From assembly GCA_903866605.1 (NCBI GenBank), contig CAIPOF010000071.1, positions 1 through 36,363 of the forward strand: 36,363 bases of DNA. The letters run 5' to 3'. A program made the position numbers and the translations under genes. Below the pieces are notes generated by a model. It saw nothing but the letters and a program-made list of their open reading frames with translations, was not told where the DNA came from and searched no databases. Within the stretch, counting starts at the first letter, position 1. Each line of letters begins with the position of its first letter. The DNA is from an uncultured bacterium (lineage in GTDB: Bacteria; Patescibacteriota; Saccharimonadia; Saccharimonadales; Saccharimonadaceae). Of this stretch, positions 1-7,881 are shown one piece after another.

Positions 1-1766
1 TAATACATATTAATCGTAGTATCGCCAGTTGCAAGGGAAGGTATTTTTACCCAATATTTACCATCTGTTTCTTGCCAATATGGGTATTCGGTTGTTCCTG
101 TCGTATCCTTGAAGCGAACGTCGCCGTAATCGCTGCGTACTTTTGGTGTGCCGGATGTGCCATAGCGGTTTGATATTTCAGTTGCGGAAAGTGCTCGGTT
201 GTATATTTTTACTTCGTCGATTTTTCCATTAAAATATCGTCCATAATCCGTACTATTTGGGGTATAGTATCCAAATCCTCCTATATTTAAAAGTTTTGTA
301 TTATCTGCTGGATTCACCGTGTTAGCAGCTTGACCTACATACGAGCCATTTACATATATCTTGCTATTAGAGCCATCATATACACCAACAACATGCGACC
401 AAGTGCCAGCAGCTAGTGTATAGTTGATATCACCACCACCATCCGCAGAGGCACTTATAGTAGTTAGTCCAATCGATTGAGTACCAGCATTATTTTTTAG
501 TCTAAGATCATATCCACCTTGATTTCCAGATCCATCGTATTTACTAACTATACTAGCAAGGTTCCCAGCTGTGGGGAGAGAAGTCGGATTAATCCAGGCC
601 TCAATTGTAAATGAGCTGCTTAAAGTCAGAGACGAGCTGTCTGCAGTCGTAACTTTATTCGTGCTGCCATTTCCACTAAGTCCACTTCCAAATTTGCCCG
701 AGCTATTCCAATAACTTGTCCCGGTCATGGTACCAGTATTGTTGTAGCCAGACGAATCAGTAGTAGTTGTCCCACTGCCTTCGTTTAAATGCCAACTTCC
801 AACTAGCCCGTTGTTATTTAAAAAGGCTGCATCTGAAAATGGATTTATTTGTACCTGATAATTTGTCAATGTACCACCAGAACTATTAGTAATAGTTATT
901 GGTCGTTTATACGCCAACTTCACAATATCTTGGCTTGAACTGGTTCGGATCGAGCCGGTCTGGCTGACAGTACGACCAGCGATAGTTTTACTAGCGTCTA
1001 TTTCGACTTTGATTGAACTGGCTGTTTGTAGGGCTGTTTGTCTGACAGTATTTGATTGACTAGAATCAATGGCACTTGGTATTGCTGTCGTAGGAGCAGC
1101 ACTTGTATAGTAATTGACAGTAAAACCATCTGATTGGACACCGTCAACTAATTTTATATCTTCAGATTTACAAAACGTATAATCTGTTGAGTTGTATCCA
1201 GGTACGCAGGTTGGTTTTTGCCAGGGCATATTACAATTTACGTTTGCACCTGCATTATAAGTGGATGGCATAATGATTCGTCGCCACAATGCTTTGTTTT
1301 TTACGAAATAGACAATATTTGTCATTAGTTTTGAATTTTGGCTAACTGACGAACTGGAACAGGCGTTTGGTTGACCTGTTAAATAAACATAACTTCGGGC
1401 TGAGGATAAGGGATTGGCAGTTGTCGCGTATGAATTTATAATTAACATTGAGCCTATTGAGGTATCAGAATTCACATTATTAAAAGCGGCTATGCCATTG
1501 TCGTAGCCCTGGCCATTTAAGAGTGGGGTAATACTATTGGTTGCCAAATATCCGCCACTGGCTTTGACATCAGCGCTAACAGTGTCCAGTGCATTTTGGA
1601 TATTGTAGGTCATGTTATTAACGCTTCGGACTGACAGCACATCACCTGTCATGCTGACAATAGCACTAACAAAAATTCCTATGACCAAAACAACAATCGG
1701 TGCGATTATTAACATTTCAACTAGTGTAAAACCCTTTTTCGTGGGTAGTGAGTTATGGTTTGACAT
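1..1766 (-). CDS. Prepilin-like protein with LamG/concanavalin-like C-terminal region (partial, runs off left edge)
   Basis: Minus-strand frame open from ATG at 1766 to the window edge. N-terminus MSNHNSLPTKKGFTLVEMLIIAPIVVLVIG is a type IV prepilin motif. The distal part reads LVGSWHLNEGSGTTTTDSSGYNNTG...FTIEAWINP...GKIDEVKIYNRALSATEI, which is LamG-like. Missing from the ORF track because no stop lies in the window. Confidence 0.85.
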   Translation of the reverse strand, partial: MSNHNSLPTKKGFTLVEMLIIAPIVVLVIGIFVSAIVSMTGDVLSVRSVNNMTYNIQNALDTVSADVKASGGYLATNSITPLLNGQGYDNGIAAFNNVNSDTSIGSMLIINSYATTANPLSSARSYVYLTGQPNACSSSSVSQNSKLMTNIVYFVKNKALWRRIIMPSTYNAGANVNCNMPWQKPTCVPGYNSTDYTFCKSEDIKLVDGVQSDGFTVNYYTSAAPTTAIPSAIDSSQSNTVRQTALQTASSIKVEIDASKTIAGRTVSQTGSIRTSSSQDIVKLAYKRPITITNSSGGTLTNYQVQINPFSDAAFLNNNGLVGSWHLNEGSGTTTTDSSGYNNTGTMTGTSYWNSSGKFGSGLSGNGSTNKVTTADSSSLTLSSSFTIEAWINPTSLPTAGNLASIVSKYDGSGNQGGYDLRLKNNAGTQSIGLTTISASADGGGDINYTLAAGTWSHVVGVYDGSNSKIYVNGSYVGQAANTVNPADNTKLLNIGGFGYYTPNSTDYGRYFNGKIDEVKIYNRALSATEISNRYGTSGTPKVRSDYGDVRFKDTTGTTEYPYWQETDGKYWVKIPSLATGDTTINMY

Positions 1767-2142
1767 ATGTCGCATCCGTTATTGTTTGTTGTGGAGTGCC
1801 ATATTTAATCGTGACAGAGACTTTGGATATGGATGTTATTGCGCTGTATGGGCAGGTGATGGATACGGTCAATGTTACGTTTGATAAACCATTCACACCA
1901 CTTATTGGGGAATCTGTTGGCAGTGACGACGGATTTGTACATGGGTTGGTCGCGGATGATTTGTATTGTTGCAAATAATCCATTGCAACATTTGAGGCAT
2001 TTACTTTCAATCTAGCTTCACCGCCGTCTTTGATGACTACGGCATACAACTGAAAACCAGATATCAAAAATGCAGCCGCAACGAATAAGGTTATTAGCAA
2101 TTCGACCGCTGAAAAACCTAATTGTTTTTTAATATTTTTCAC
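1753..2142 (-). CDS. Prepilin-like protein (129 aa)
   Basis: MKNIKKQLGFSAVELLITLFVAAAFLISGFQLYAV: prepilin-type N-terminus. Overlaps its neighbours as in an operon. Confidence 0.75.
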   Translation of the reverse strand: MKNIKKQLGFSAVELLITLFVAAAFLISGFQLYAVVIKDGGEARLKVNASNVAMDYLQQYKSSATNPCTNPSSLPTDSPISGVNGLSNVTLTVSITCPYSAITSISKVSVTIKYGTPQQTITDATYVKP

Positions 2143-3569
2143 TGATTTATACTCGTTACCATATATACGGTGTTATCTGTTTCCATTCTGTAATACAAAT
2201 TAAATTTGCGGCACTCCTGGGCTGTAATGGTACATAACGCACCGCCACTTTGCAAAGGTTGGTAAACATATTCATTCTTTGTTGGATGCGTGCTGGCAGT
2301 TGTAGGTATTGTTCCGTCTGTCGCCGAAATAAATGTTGAAGCAACATGATCGGCAATAGTAGTACTATCGTCTCCTGAACTGGCCAAGCCTGGAGCAATG
2401 AATGAATTCGTGTCAATATCCCGCAGGGCAAGTTTTAGAGCATCCACAGTTGCCATTATTGCGGTAGAAGGGTATGAGCCAATGCCAATTGGTGTTAAGT
2501 AGCGAACGATGACTATTCCTTGGTACCCATTGCCACCAGGGCCACCTTGCCCATTTGAACCGCCAGCTGCACCGCCACCGCCACCATAATATGTGGCATT
2601 GCTACCAGCTCCTGATCCATTTCCACCACCGCCACCGCCATCTCCACCAGTTGATGTTCCACCTCCACGAAGGCTACCACCACCTCCACCAGCGTAAAGT
2701 AAAGCCGTGCCTGATATATTTTTTGAAATTCCAACCCCTCCATTTCCAGCTGCACTGCTGGTCGCACTACCGCCAAGGCCACCTGCACCACCACCACCAC
2801 CACCAACATAGGGGTTACCAGTATAGCCCATTCCACCTGCGTAGCCTTGATTTTCGGTTCCACTGCCACCTATTAGAGCTGGAGCACTAGTACCATGTGA
2901 CCCACCACCACCACTACCGCCACTAAACGCAGCGGGTGTTAATCCCCAAACATTTTGTTCGGCTCCACCACTGCCACCGCCATATGCTATTTGTCCGGCA
3001 AATGATGAATATACTCCACTTGTAGGCACTGATGTTGTGTACCCGCCATTTCCATTATTGCCAACTACAACAGTATATGGTTGAGCTGTTAGGGGTATAC
3101 TTGGGCTAAGAACACCACCTGCACCGCCACCGCCACCTTGATACCCTGCACCGCCACCGCCACCGCCACCTACAATCAAAGCCGAAGCAGTTACTGAGGT
3201 AGTACAGGTCAGTGTACTAGTGCCAGTGGCCGTGAATGTGTGAACAGTGTATAACCCATCATGTGAAATGCTTCCCCCAGTGCAGTCAACGTTAGCAGGA
3301 CTGCTGTCAGTTCCACCTTTATAGTATGTCTCCAAATGTTGGGCGATTGTTTCAATATCAGTTTTACGTTCATTATCACGAGCATTTGCCTGGGTCCCTC
3401 TTAAATTAACAACGCCCAGTGTAATCAGGATAGCCATAATTGTAATTACAATAATCAATTCAACAATAGTAAAGGCATTTTTAGTAGTTGGTAGGCGGTA
3501 GTTGGTAGGTAGTAGTTGGTTAATACGTAATTTTATCATCACTATTACAATAGCACTGTCTTTCATCAT
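2139..3569 (-). CDS. Prepilin-like protein with long glycine-rich region (476 aa; true start may be internal)
   Basis: NAFTIVELIIVITIMAILITLGVVNLRGTQANARDNERKTDIETIAQHLETYY is prepilin-like, followed by about 240 aa of GGGGG/AGG repeats. Confidence 0.8.
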   Translation of the reverse strand: MMKDSAIVIVMIKLRINQLLPTNYRLPTTKNAFTIVELIIVITIMAILITLGVVNLRGTQANARDNERKTDIETIAQHLETYYKGGTDSSPANVDCTGGSISHDGLYTVHTFTATGTSTLTCTTSVTASALIVGGGGGGGAGYQGGGGGAGGVLSPSIPLTAQPYTVVVGNNGNGGYTTSVPTSGVYSSFAGQIAYGGGSGGAEQNVWGLTPAAFSGGSGGGGSHGTSAPALIGGSGTENQGYAGGMGYTGNPYVGGGGGGAGGLGGSATSSAAGNGGVGISKNISGTALLYAGGGGGSLRGGGTSTGGDGGGGGGNGSGAGSNATYYGGGGGAAGGSNGQGGPGGNGYQGIVIVRYLTPIGIGSYPSTAIMATVDALKLALRDIDTNSFIAPGLASSGDDSTTIADHVASTFISATDGTIPTTASTHPTKNEYVYQPLQSGGALCTITAQECRKFNLYYRMETDNTVYMVTSINQ

Positions 3570-3598
3570 AGCGCAAGCGTTTTTAGGACTAATAAGCC

Positions 3599-4618
3599 CT
3601 ACATTTCAAGTGGTTCTTGCTGGATTTCAACGCGAAATATATCACGAACTTTTCCAATAACTTGATCACGGGCATAGGCTAAGTCTTTATATGATGTGGC
3701 TGATTCGTTAATTAGCACTAGTGCATTTTTATCGTAAACTCTTATACCGTGAATTAAGGCGCCTTTTAGGCCAGCGTTTTCAATTAACCAACCAGCTGGG
3801 ATTTTGTAACGACTATCACCCAGCTCAAAAACAGGAACGTTGGGGTTACTTTTTCGTAAATCGTCTAGTTGCCATTTTTCGACAATTGCATTTTTAAAGA
3901 ATGAACCACTATTTGGATAGATGCTGGGGTCGGGCAGTTTAGTTTTTCGAATTTCAAGAACAGCATTTCTGATTATTTCGACGGAATACATTTTTATATT
4001 ATGTTCGTCAAGGTATTTTTGTAATGAATCATAAAATGGGGGTCGTGGCTGGTTTTTGGATAATTTAATGGTAATTGATGTTATAACGTAGCGTCCAGTA
4101 GCAATATTTCGAAAAATACTGTCGCGATAGAAAAAACCACAATCTTCATTTTGGATGGTTACAAATTTATCATTTTGACTATCATAGGCTTCAAGCGATT
4201 GCAAAGTATCAGCGATTTCTTGACCATAGGCACCAACATTTTGAACTGGTGTTGCACCAGTTGTTCCAGGTATTCCAGACATGGCTTCAATACCACTTAG
4301 ATTCATATCGACAACACGCTTGACAACTGAATCCCATATTTCACCAGCACCAATTTTAATAATTGTATTATTTATATCATCAGCAATGATTTCAAAGCCA
4401 GGGATTCGCATTCGGATTACTAAACCTCTGTAGCCTTCGTCGTGTGCAATAACATTACTACCACTTCCAAGTATAAATATTGGTATTTGTTTTGATTTGG
4501 CATCACGATATACTTCGGCAACTTCGTTTGGTGTACGAACTTCTACAATAAAACGGGCTTTGCCACCAATTTTCATGGTCGTAAAGTTTTTTAGGGGTAT
4601 ATTTGTGTGAATATCCAT
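3599..4618 (-). CDS. murB: UDP-N-acetylenolpyruvoylglucosamine reductase
   Basis: NFTTMKIGGKARFIVEV, LGSGSNVIAHDEGYRGLVIR, GIEAMSGIPGTTGATPVQNVGAYGQEI, YRDSIFR, NSGSFFKNAIV and PAGWLIENAGLKG are MurB signatures. Confidence 0.95.
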   Translation of the reverse strand: MDIHTNIPLKNFTTMKIGGKARFIVEVRTPNEVAEVYRDAKSKQIPIFILGSGSNVIAHDEGYRGLVIRMRIPGFEIIADDINNTIIKIGAGEIWDSVVKRVVDMNLSGIEAMSGIPGTTGATPVQNVGAYGQEIADTLQSLEAYDSQNDKFVTIQNEDCGFFYRDSIFRNIATGRYVITSITIKLSKNQPRPPFYDSLQKYLDEHNIKMYSVEIIRNAVLEIRKTKLPDPSIYPNSGSFFKNAIVEKWQLDDLRKSNPNVPVFELGDSRYKIPAGWLIENAGLKGALIHGIRVYDKNALVLINESATSYKDLAYARDQVIGKVRDIFRVEIQQEPLEM

Positions 4619-4951
4619 ACAGTTATTATTATAACGTATTTAGTTATTCTGTCGTCTGTTCTATTTTTTCCACTACTTTCTTGCCGTTCACCACCACTAA
4701 GTTCACACAAACGGCCACTCTACGTGTGACCATTTTATGGTCAGCACGTGGCGCTTGGCTGCCTACCGTCACATCCGTTCGTGTTGAACCATGTGGCGTT
4801 GAACGTGAGAAACTGTCTTAGAATGAACAATTTTGGGCTTTTAAGTATGTCTACGGGTGACGTTTGGTGGGGCAAACCGTACGGCAGGACCCAGTAAACT
4901 TAATCTGATTACTCTAGTTAATCTGTTAATTTTTGATATAATAAACAACAC

Positions 4952-5028
4952 GCACCCGTAGCTCAGTGGATTAGAGCATCTGTCTTCGGAACAGAGGGTC
5001 GGCGGTTCGAATCCGTCCGGGTGTACCA
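4952..5028 (+). tRNA. tRNA-Arg (anticodon TCG), CCA encoded
   Basis: gcacccg...cgggtgt acceptor stem; TCTGT-CTTCGGA-ACAGA anticodon arm; GGCGGTTCGAATCCG T-arm; ends A-CCA. Confidence 0.93.
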
Positions 5029-5075
5029 TTCTACTTCGCCACCCATTATCCAAAGCAAGATTGTGAAGAAAAATG

Positions 5076-5108
5076 CCCTCCATTGCCTAGGCGACGGAGG
5101 GATTTTTT
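5076..5108. terminator. Rho-independent terminator, probably bidirectional
   Basis: CCCTCCATTGCC-TA-GGCGACGGAGGG hairpin followed by a T-run; on the minus strand it is followed by CATTTTTC. Confidence 0.75.
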
Positions 5109-6499
5109 GATTTTTTATCTTCGTACATATTAAAATCAGCAGAATGGTAAAGAGCATTATCCCATTCTGATGATTCTTTAGCTGTGGCAAGACCAATCGA
5201 AACAGAGATTTTAACATCAGGATCTTGTTGATTATACAAAGCAATATTTCCATGAATCCTCTCGGCGTATTCCTTAGCAGTTTCTTCGTCAACATCGGGC
5301 AACAATATAGTAAATTCATCACCACCTGATCGGCAAACGCAGTCTTCCTCACGGAAGACGCTTCGCAGGATAGAACCAAATATTATTAAAACTTCATCGC
5401 CTTTTGCATGACCCAGTTGATCGTTTACACTTTTGAAATTATCCAGATCCATTTGTAAAATACTCGCTGGAAAATGCCGACTATTTTTTATTATTCCGAA
5501 CTGTTCTTCCATGTGATACCTTGAAAATACCTTTTTTACTAAAGGATCATATAATGATTTATTCATTAATTCTTGTTGCAGTTGCTTTAAATCAGTTATA
5601 TCAATAACATTTATAGAACTAAAAACCACTTGATTAAATTTATCTTTTTCAATATTTAAATTAATTAAAGCTGGGAATTTTAACCCATCCTTTCGAATAC
5701 ATGTAGATTCGGTGTCCATCTGAAATATTCGGCTTTGGTTTTCATTAATATCTTTTTCTATTTTTAAACGAATTTCTGGTGCAAATAAATTAAAGAAAGA
5801 TAATTCTTTTAATTCAATTGGGGTATATCCGAATATTTTTTGGAAGGCCGGATTAGACATCCCGATATTTATACTTTTTCCACCGACTGCTTCCATTGCG
5901 ATGCCCCATTTGGCGCTAGAAAACAACTTTGTCCATCTTTGCCCCCGCTCTTTTAAGCGACTCAATTCGTTGATACCTTGTATTACTCCAAGCACAGATA
6001 TCACATTTCCATGCTCATCATATTCTACTGTTTCAGCGGTTTCCCTAACCTTGTTCCAGTAACCGTTTTTGTGTCTTATCCGTAATTCGCAATCATATTC
6101 TGGGATCTCGCCTTTAATGAATTCCTGTAATTGTTTATCCGACCTTTCGATGTCATCGGGGTCCATGAGGTGCGCTTTAATATTACTATTTAATTTTTCA
6201 ATATCTTTTTCGGGAAAACCAAGCTTTTCTAAAAATGAATGATACGTTTTTTCTCCAGTTAATACATCCAATTGCCAAAAACCAGTCTTTGAACTTTTTT
6301 GTAGTATTTCAATTTTTCGCCTCTCTTCAGCTAATTGATCCAAAGTTTGTTCAAAATCATTCGCCCAAAAACCCGTATTACCTGGAGAAGGTGTTTCGAC
6401 CACATTAGTTAATCTTAAAAGATCGGCTAACTGTCTGCTGTCAGTTTCGGTTTGGACTGCTTTAAATGCTATTTCTGCTAGTTTTCTTGCGGCGTGCAA
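5087..6499 (-). CDS. PAS-domain diguanylate cyclase (GGDEF); the open frame extends upstream past the annotated ATG
   Basis: PAS-like segments; LQMDLDNFKSVNDQLGHAKGDEVLIIFGSILRSVFREEDCVCRSGGDEFTILLPD is a GGDEF signature (SGGDEF). Confidence 0.9.
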   Translation of the reverse strand: MHAARKLAEIAFKAVQTETDSRQLADLLRLTNVVETPSPGNTGFWANDFEQTLDQLAEERRKIEILQKSSKTGFWQLDVLTGEKTYHSFLEKLGFPEKDIEKLNSNIKAHLMDPDDIERSDKQLQEFIKGEIPEYDCELRIRHKNGYWNKVRETAETVEYDEHGNVISVLGVIQGINELSRLKERGQRWTKLFSSAKWGIAMEAVGGKSINIGMSNPAFQKIFGYTPIELKELSFFNLFAPEIRLKIEKDINENQSRIFQMDTESTCIRKDGLKFPALINLNIEKDKFNQVVFSSINVIDITDLKQLQQELMNKSLYDPLVKKVFSRYHMEEQFGIIKNSRHFPASILQMDLDNFKSVNDQLGHAKGDEVLIIFGSILRSVFREEDCVCRSGGDEFTILLPDVDEETAKEYAERIHGNIALYNQQDPDVKISVSIGLATAKESSEWDNALYHSADFNMYEDKKSKNPSVA

Positions 6500-6813
6500 T
6501 CTAGTTTCGATATCAGGGCTTTCAAGATTTTCTGCTATTTCAAAAAAATCTTGCGGTTCAAGATCCTGATCCGGATTGTCATTTATTTTGTCTATAAAAT
6601 TTCCTTCAAAACCTAGTATAGTAATATCTGATTTTGTTATTATTTAGATTCTAGCATACTTAACCCATGCAGAGCATGAATATATGTAAGCATATCTTTA
6701 CATATATTACTGAATTTGTAAATGTTTATATCGGATTTTGAAAAGTTTTGACATCTATGGATTGACAGCATTTATGATTAATAATTATTTTTATGATAAA
6801 CTTAATTTAATTC

Positions 6814-7548
6814 ATGAATAAAATAACCAATATACTTTTGACAAAAATTAGGCTCAGTTATTACTTTATTATTTTATTTGTTTTTTTCGTAATAGTTGTG
6901 ACTTTTATCCCACATATAAAATTTGATGGTGGAGCGTTGGCATTATTCTCTGTCAACTCATTTTTATATGGATTTTATATTTCGCCAATACTTAGCGCAC
7001 AAAAGGCAAGAATAGAGGATTTACATAAAATTGTTCGTTCTGAATCAAATGCAATTTTTGCAATGGCCCTTGTTGTTGCCAAATCACCAGATAAGTTCAG
7101 GGAAGAAATTCAAAATATGTTATTAGATTATCTAGATCACGCTATGCGTCATCGTCGTCCAGCTGGGGGCGAAGAAAAATACGAGGCTATGATTTCGTAT
7201 TGTCTAGATTACAAAGGTGCAAATCAGGGAGAGATTGATAAGTTGTTGGATAAATTAATTGCCAATCAGCAAAATCGTACTAACTATTCAATGCAACTTA
7301 GCAACAGAGTCTATAGTAACGAATGGATGATAATGATAATCTTATTTTCCGTTACGTTGACGTTTATATTACTGCTAGATGCTGGTAGTAATTATATTTA
7401 TAAAATTTTGGCCGCCCTACTTTGTACTGGTCTTAGTATGCTGTTGATTATCCTTGCCAAGATGTCGACGCTAACTCATAAAAAAGCCAAACAAATCTGG
7501 GATCCGTATAAAAAGTTGATTGATAGTCGTTTTTATCGAATTGACTAA
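6814..7548 (+). CDS. Hypothetical membrane protein (244 aa)
   Basis: Several hydrophobic helices (YFIILFVFFVIVVTFIP; WMIMIILFSVTLTFILLLDA; ILAALLCTGLSMLLIILA). Confidence 0.7.
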   Translation: MNKITNILLTKIRLSYYFIILFVFFVIVVTFIPHIKFDGGALALFSVNSFLYGFYISPILSAQKARIEDLHKIVRSESNAIFAMALVVAKSPDKFREEIQNMLLDYLDHAMRHRRPAGGEEKYEAMISYCLDYKGANQGEIDKLLDKLIANQQNRTNYSMQLSNRVYSNEWMIMIILFSVTLTFILLLDAGSNYIYKILAALLCTGLSMLLIILAKMSTLTHKKAKQIWDPYKKLIDSRFYRID

Positions 7549-7599
7549 ACTATTTCCTTGCACCAACAGAGGTAATAGTGTACAATCTTTTTTGTGAGC

Positions 7600-7764
7600 G
7601 GGTCAGTAACTCAGCTGGTTAGAGCGTCTGCACACTTTCGGCAGATGTCGTGGGTGAGAACTGCCCAGAATGGCAGTTAGCAAGGCCGGAAGCCGGATGA
7701 CGAATGTCACCGACTGAGGCGGGGTCGCGGAATTTTCCAAAGGAAAATATCTATGACCAAGTCC
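7600..7764 (+). other. tRNA-Lys-like relic interrupted in the T-loop by a ~110-nt structured element
   Basis: gggtcagtaactcagctggttagagcgtctgc...gcagatgtcgtgggt matches the 5' part of tRNA-Lys at 7805 but has a 9-nt anticodon loop (acactttcg) and no normal T-loop. The inserted element recurs at 24171-24287. Confidence 0.7.
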
Positions 7765-7766
7765 TA
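7650..7766 (+). ncRNA. Structured RNA-like element, copy 1
   Basis: Near-identical to copy 2. Hairpins AACTGCC/GGCAGTT, CCGG/CCGG, TGAC-GAAT-GTCA, ATTTTCC-AAA-GGAAAAT, and closing pairing GTCGCGG/CTATGAC. Confidence 0.55.
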
Positions 7767-7804
7767 GGATTTGAACCCACAGTACTTTACAATGATTATC
7801 ACAT

Positions 7805-7881
7805 GGGCCAGTAACTCAGCTGGTTAGAGTGTCTGCCTCTTAAGCAGAATGTCGTGGGTTCAAGTCCCACCTGGCCCTCCA
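7805..7881 (+). tRNA. tRNA-Lys (anticodon CTT), CCA encoded
   Basis: GGGCCAG/CTGGCCC acceptor stem; TCTGC-CTCTTAA-GCAGA anticodon arm; GTGGG-TTCAAGT-CCCAC T-arm. Confidence 0.92.

Noticed and set aside
2555-2890. Plus-strand His-rich ORF
   Set aside because: Antisense shadow of the Gly-rich prepilin (GGN codons read as CC-rich/His-rich on the other strand).
4841-5379. Minus ORFs 4841-5083 and 4963-5379
   Set aside because: They read through tRNA-Arg antisense (DGFEPPTLCSEDRCSNPLSYG, typical tRNA-antisense peptide) and overlap the GGDEF gene.
7650-7766. Group II intron domain V or hammerhead interpretation of the structured element
   Set aside because: The terminal stem-loop is 34 nt, but there is no AGC/CGC catalytic triad, no GNRA loop at the expected place, and no CUGANGA...GAAA core.
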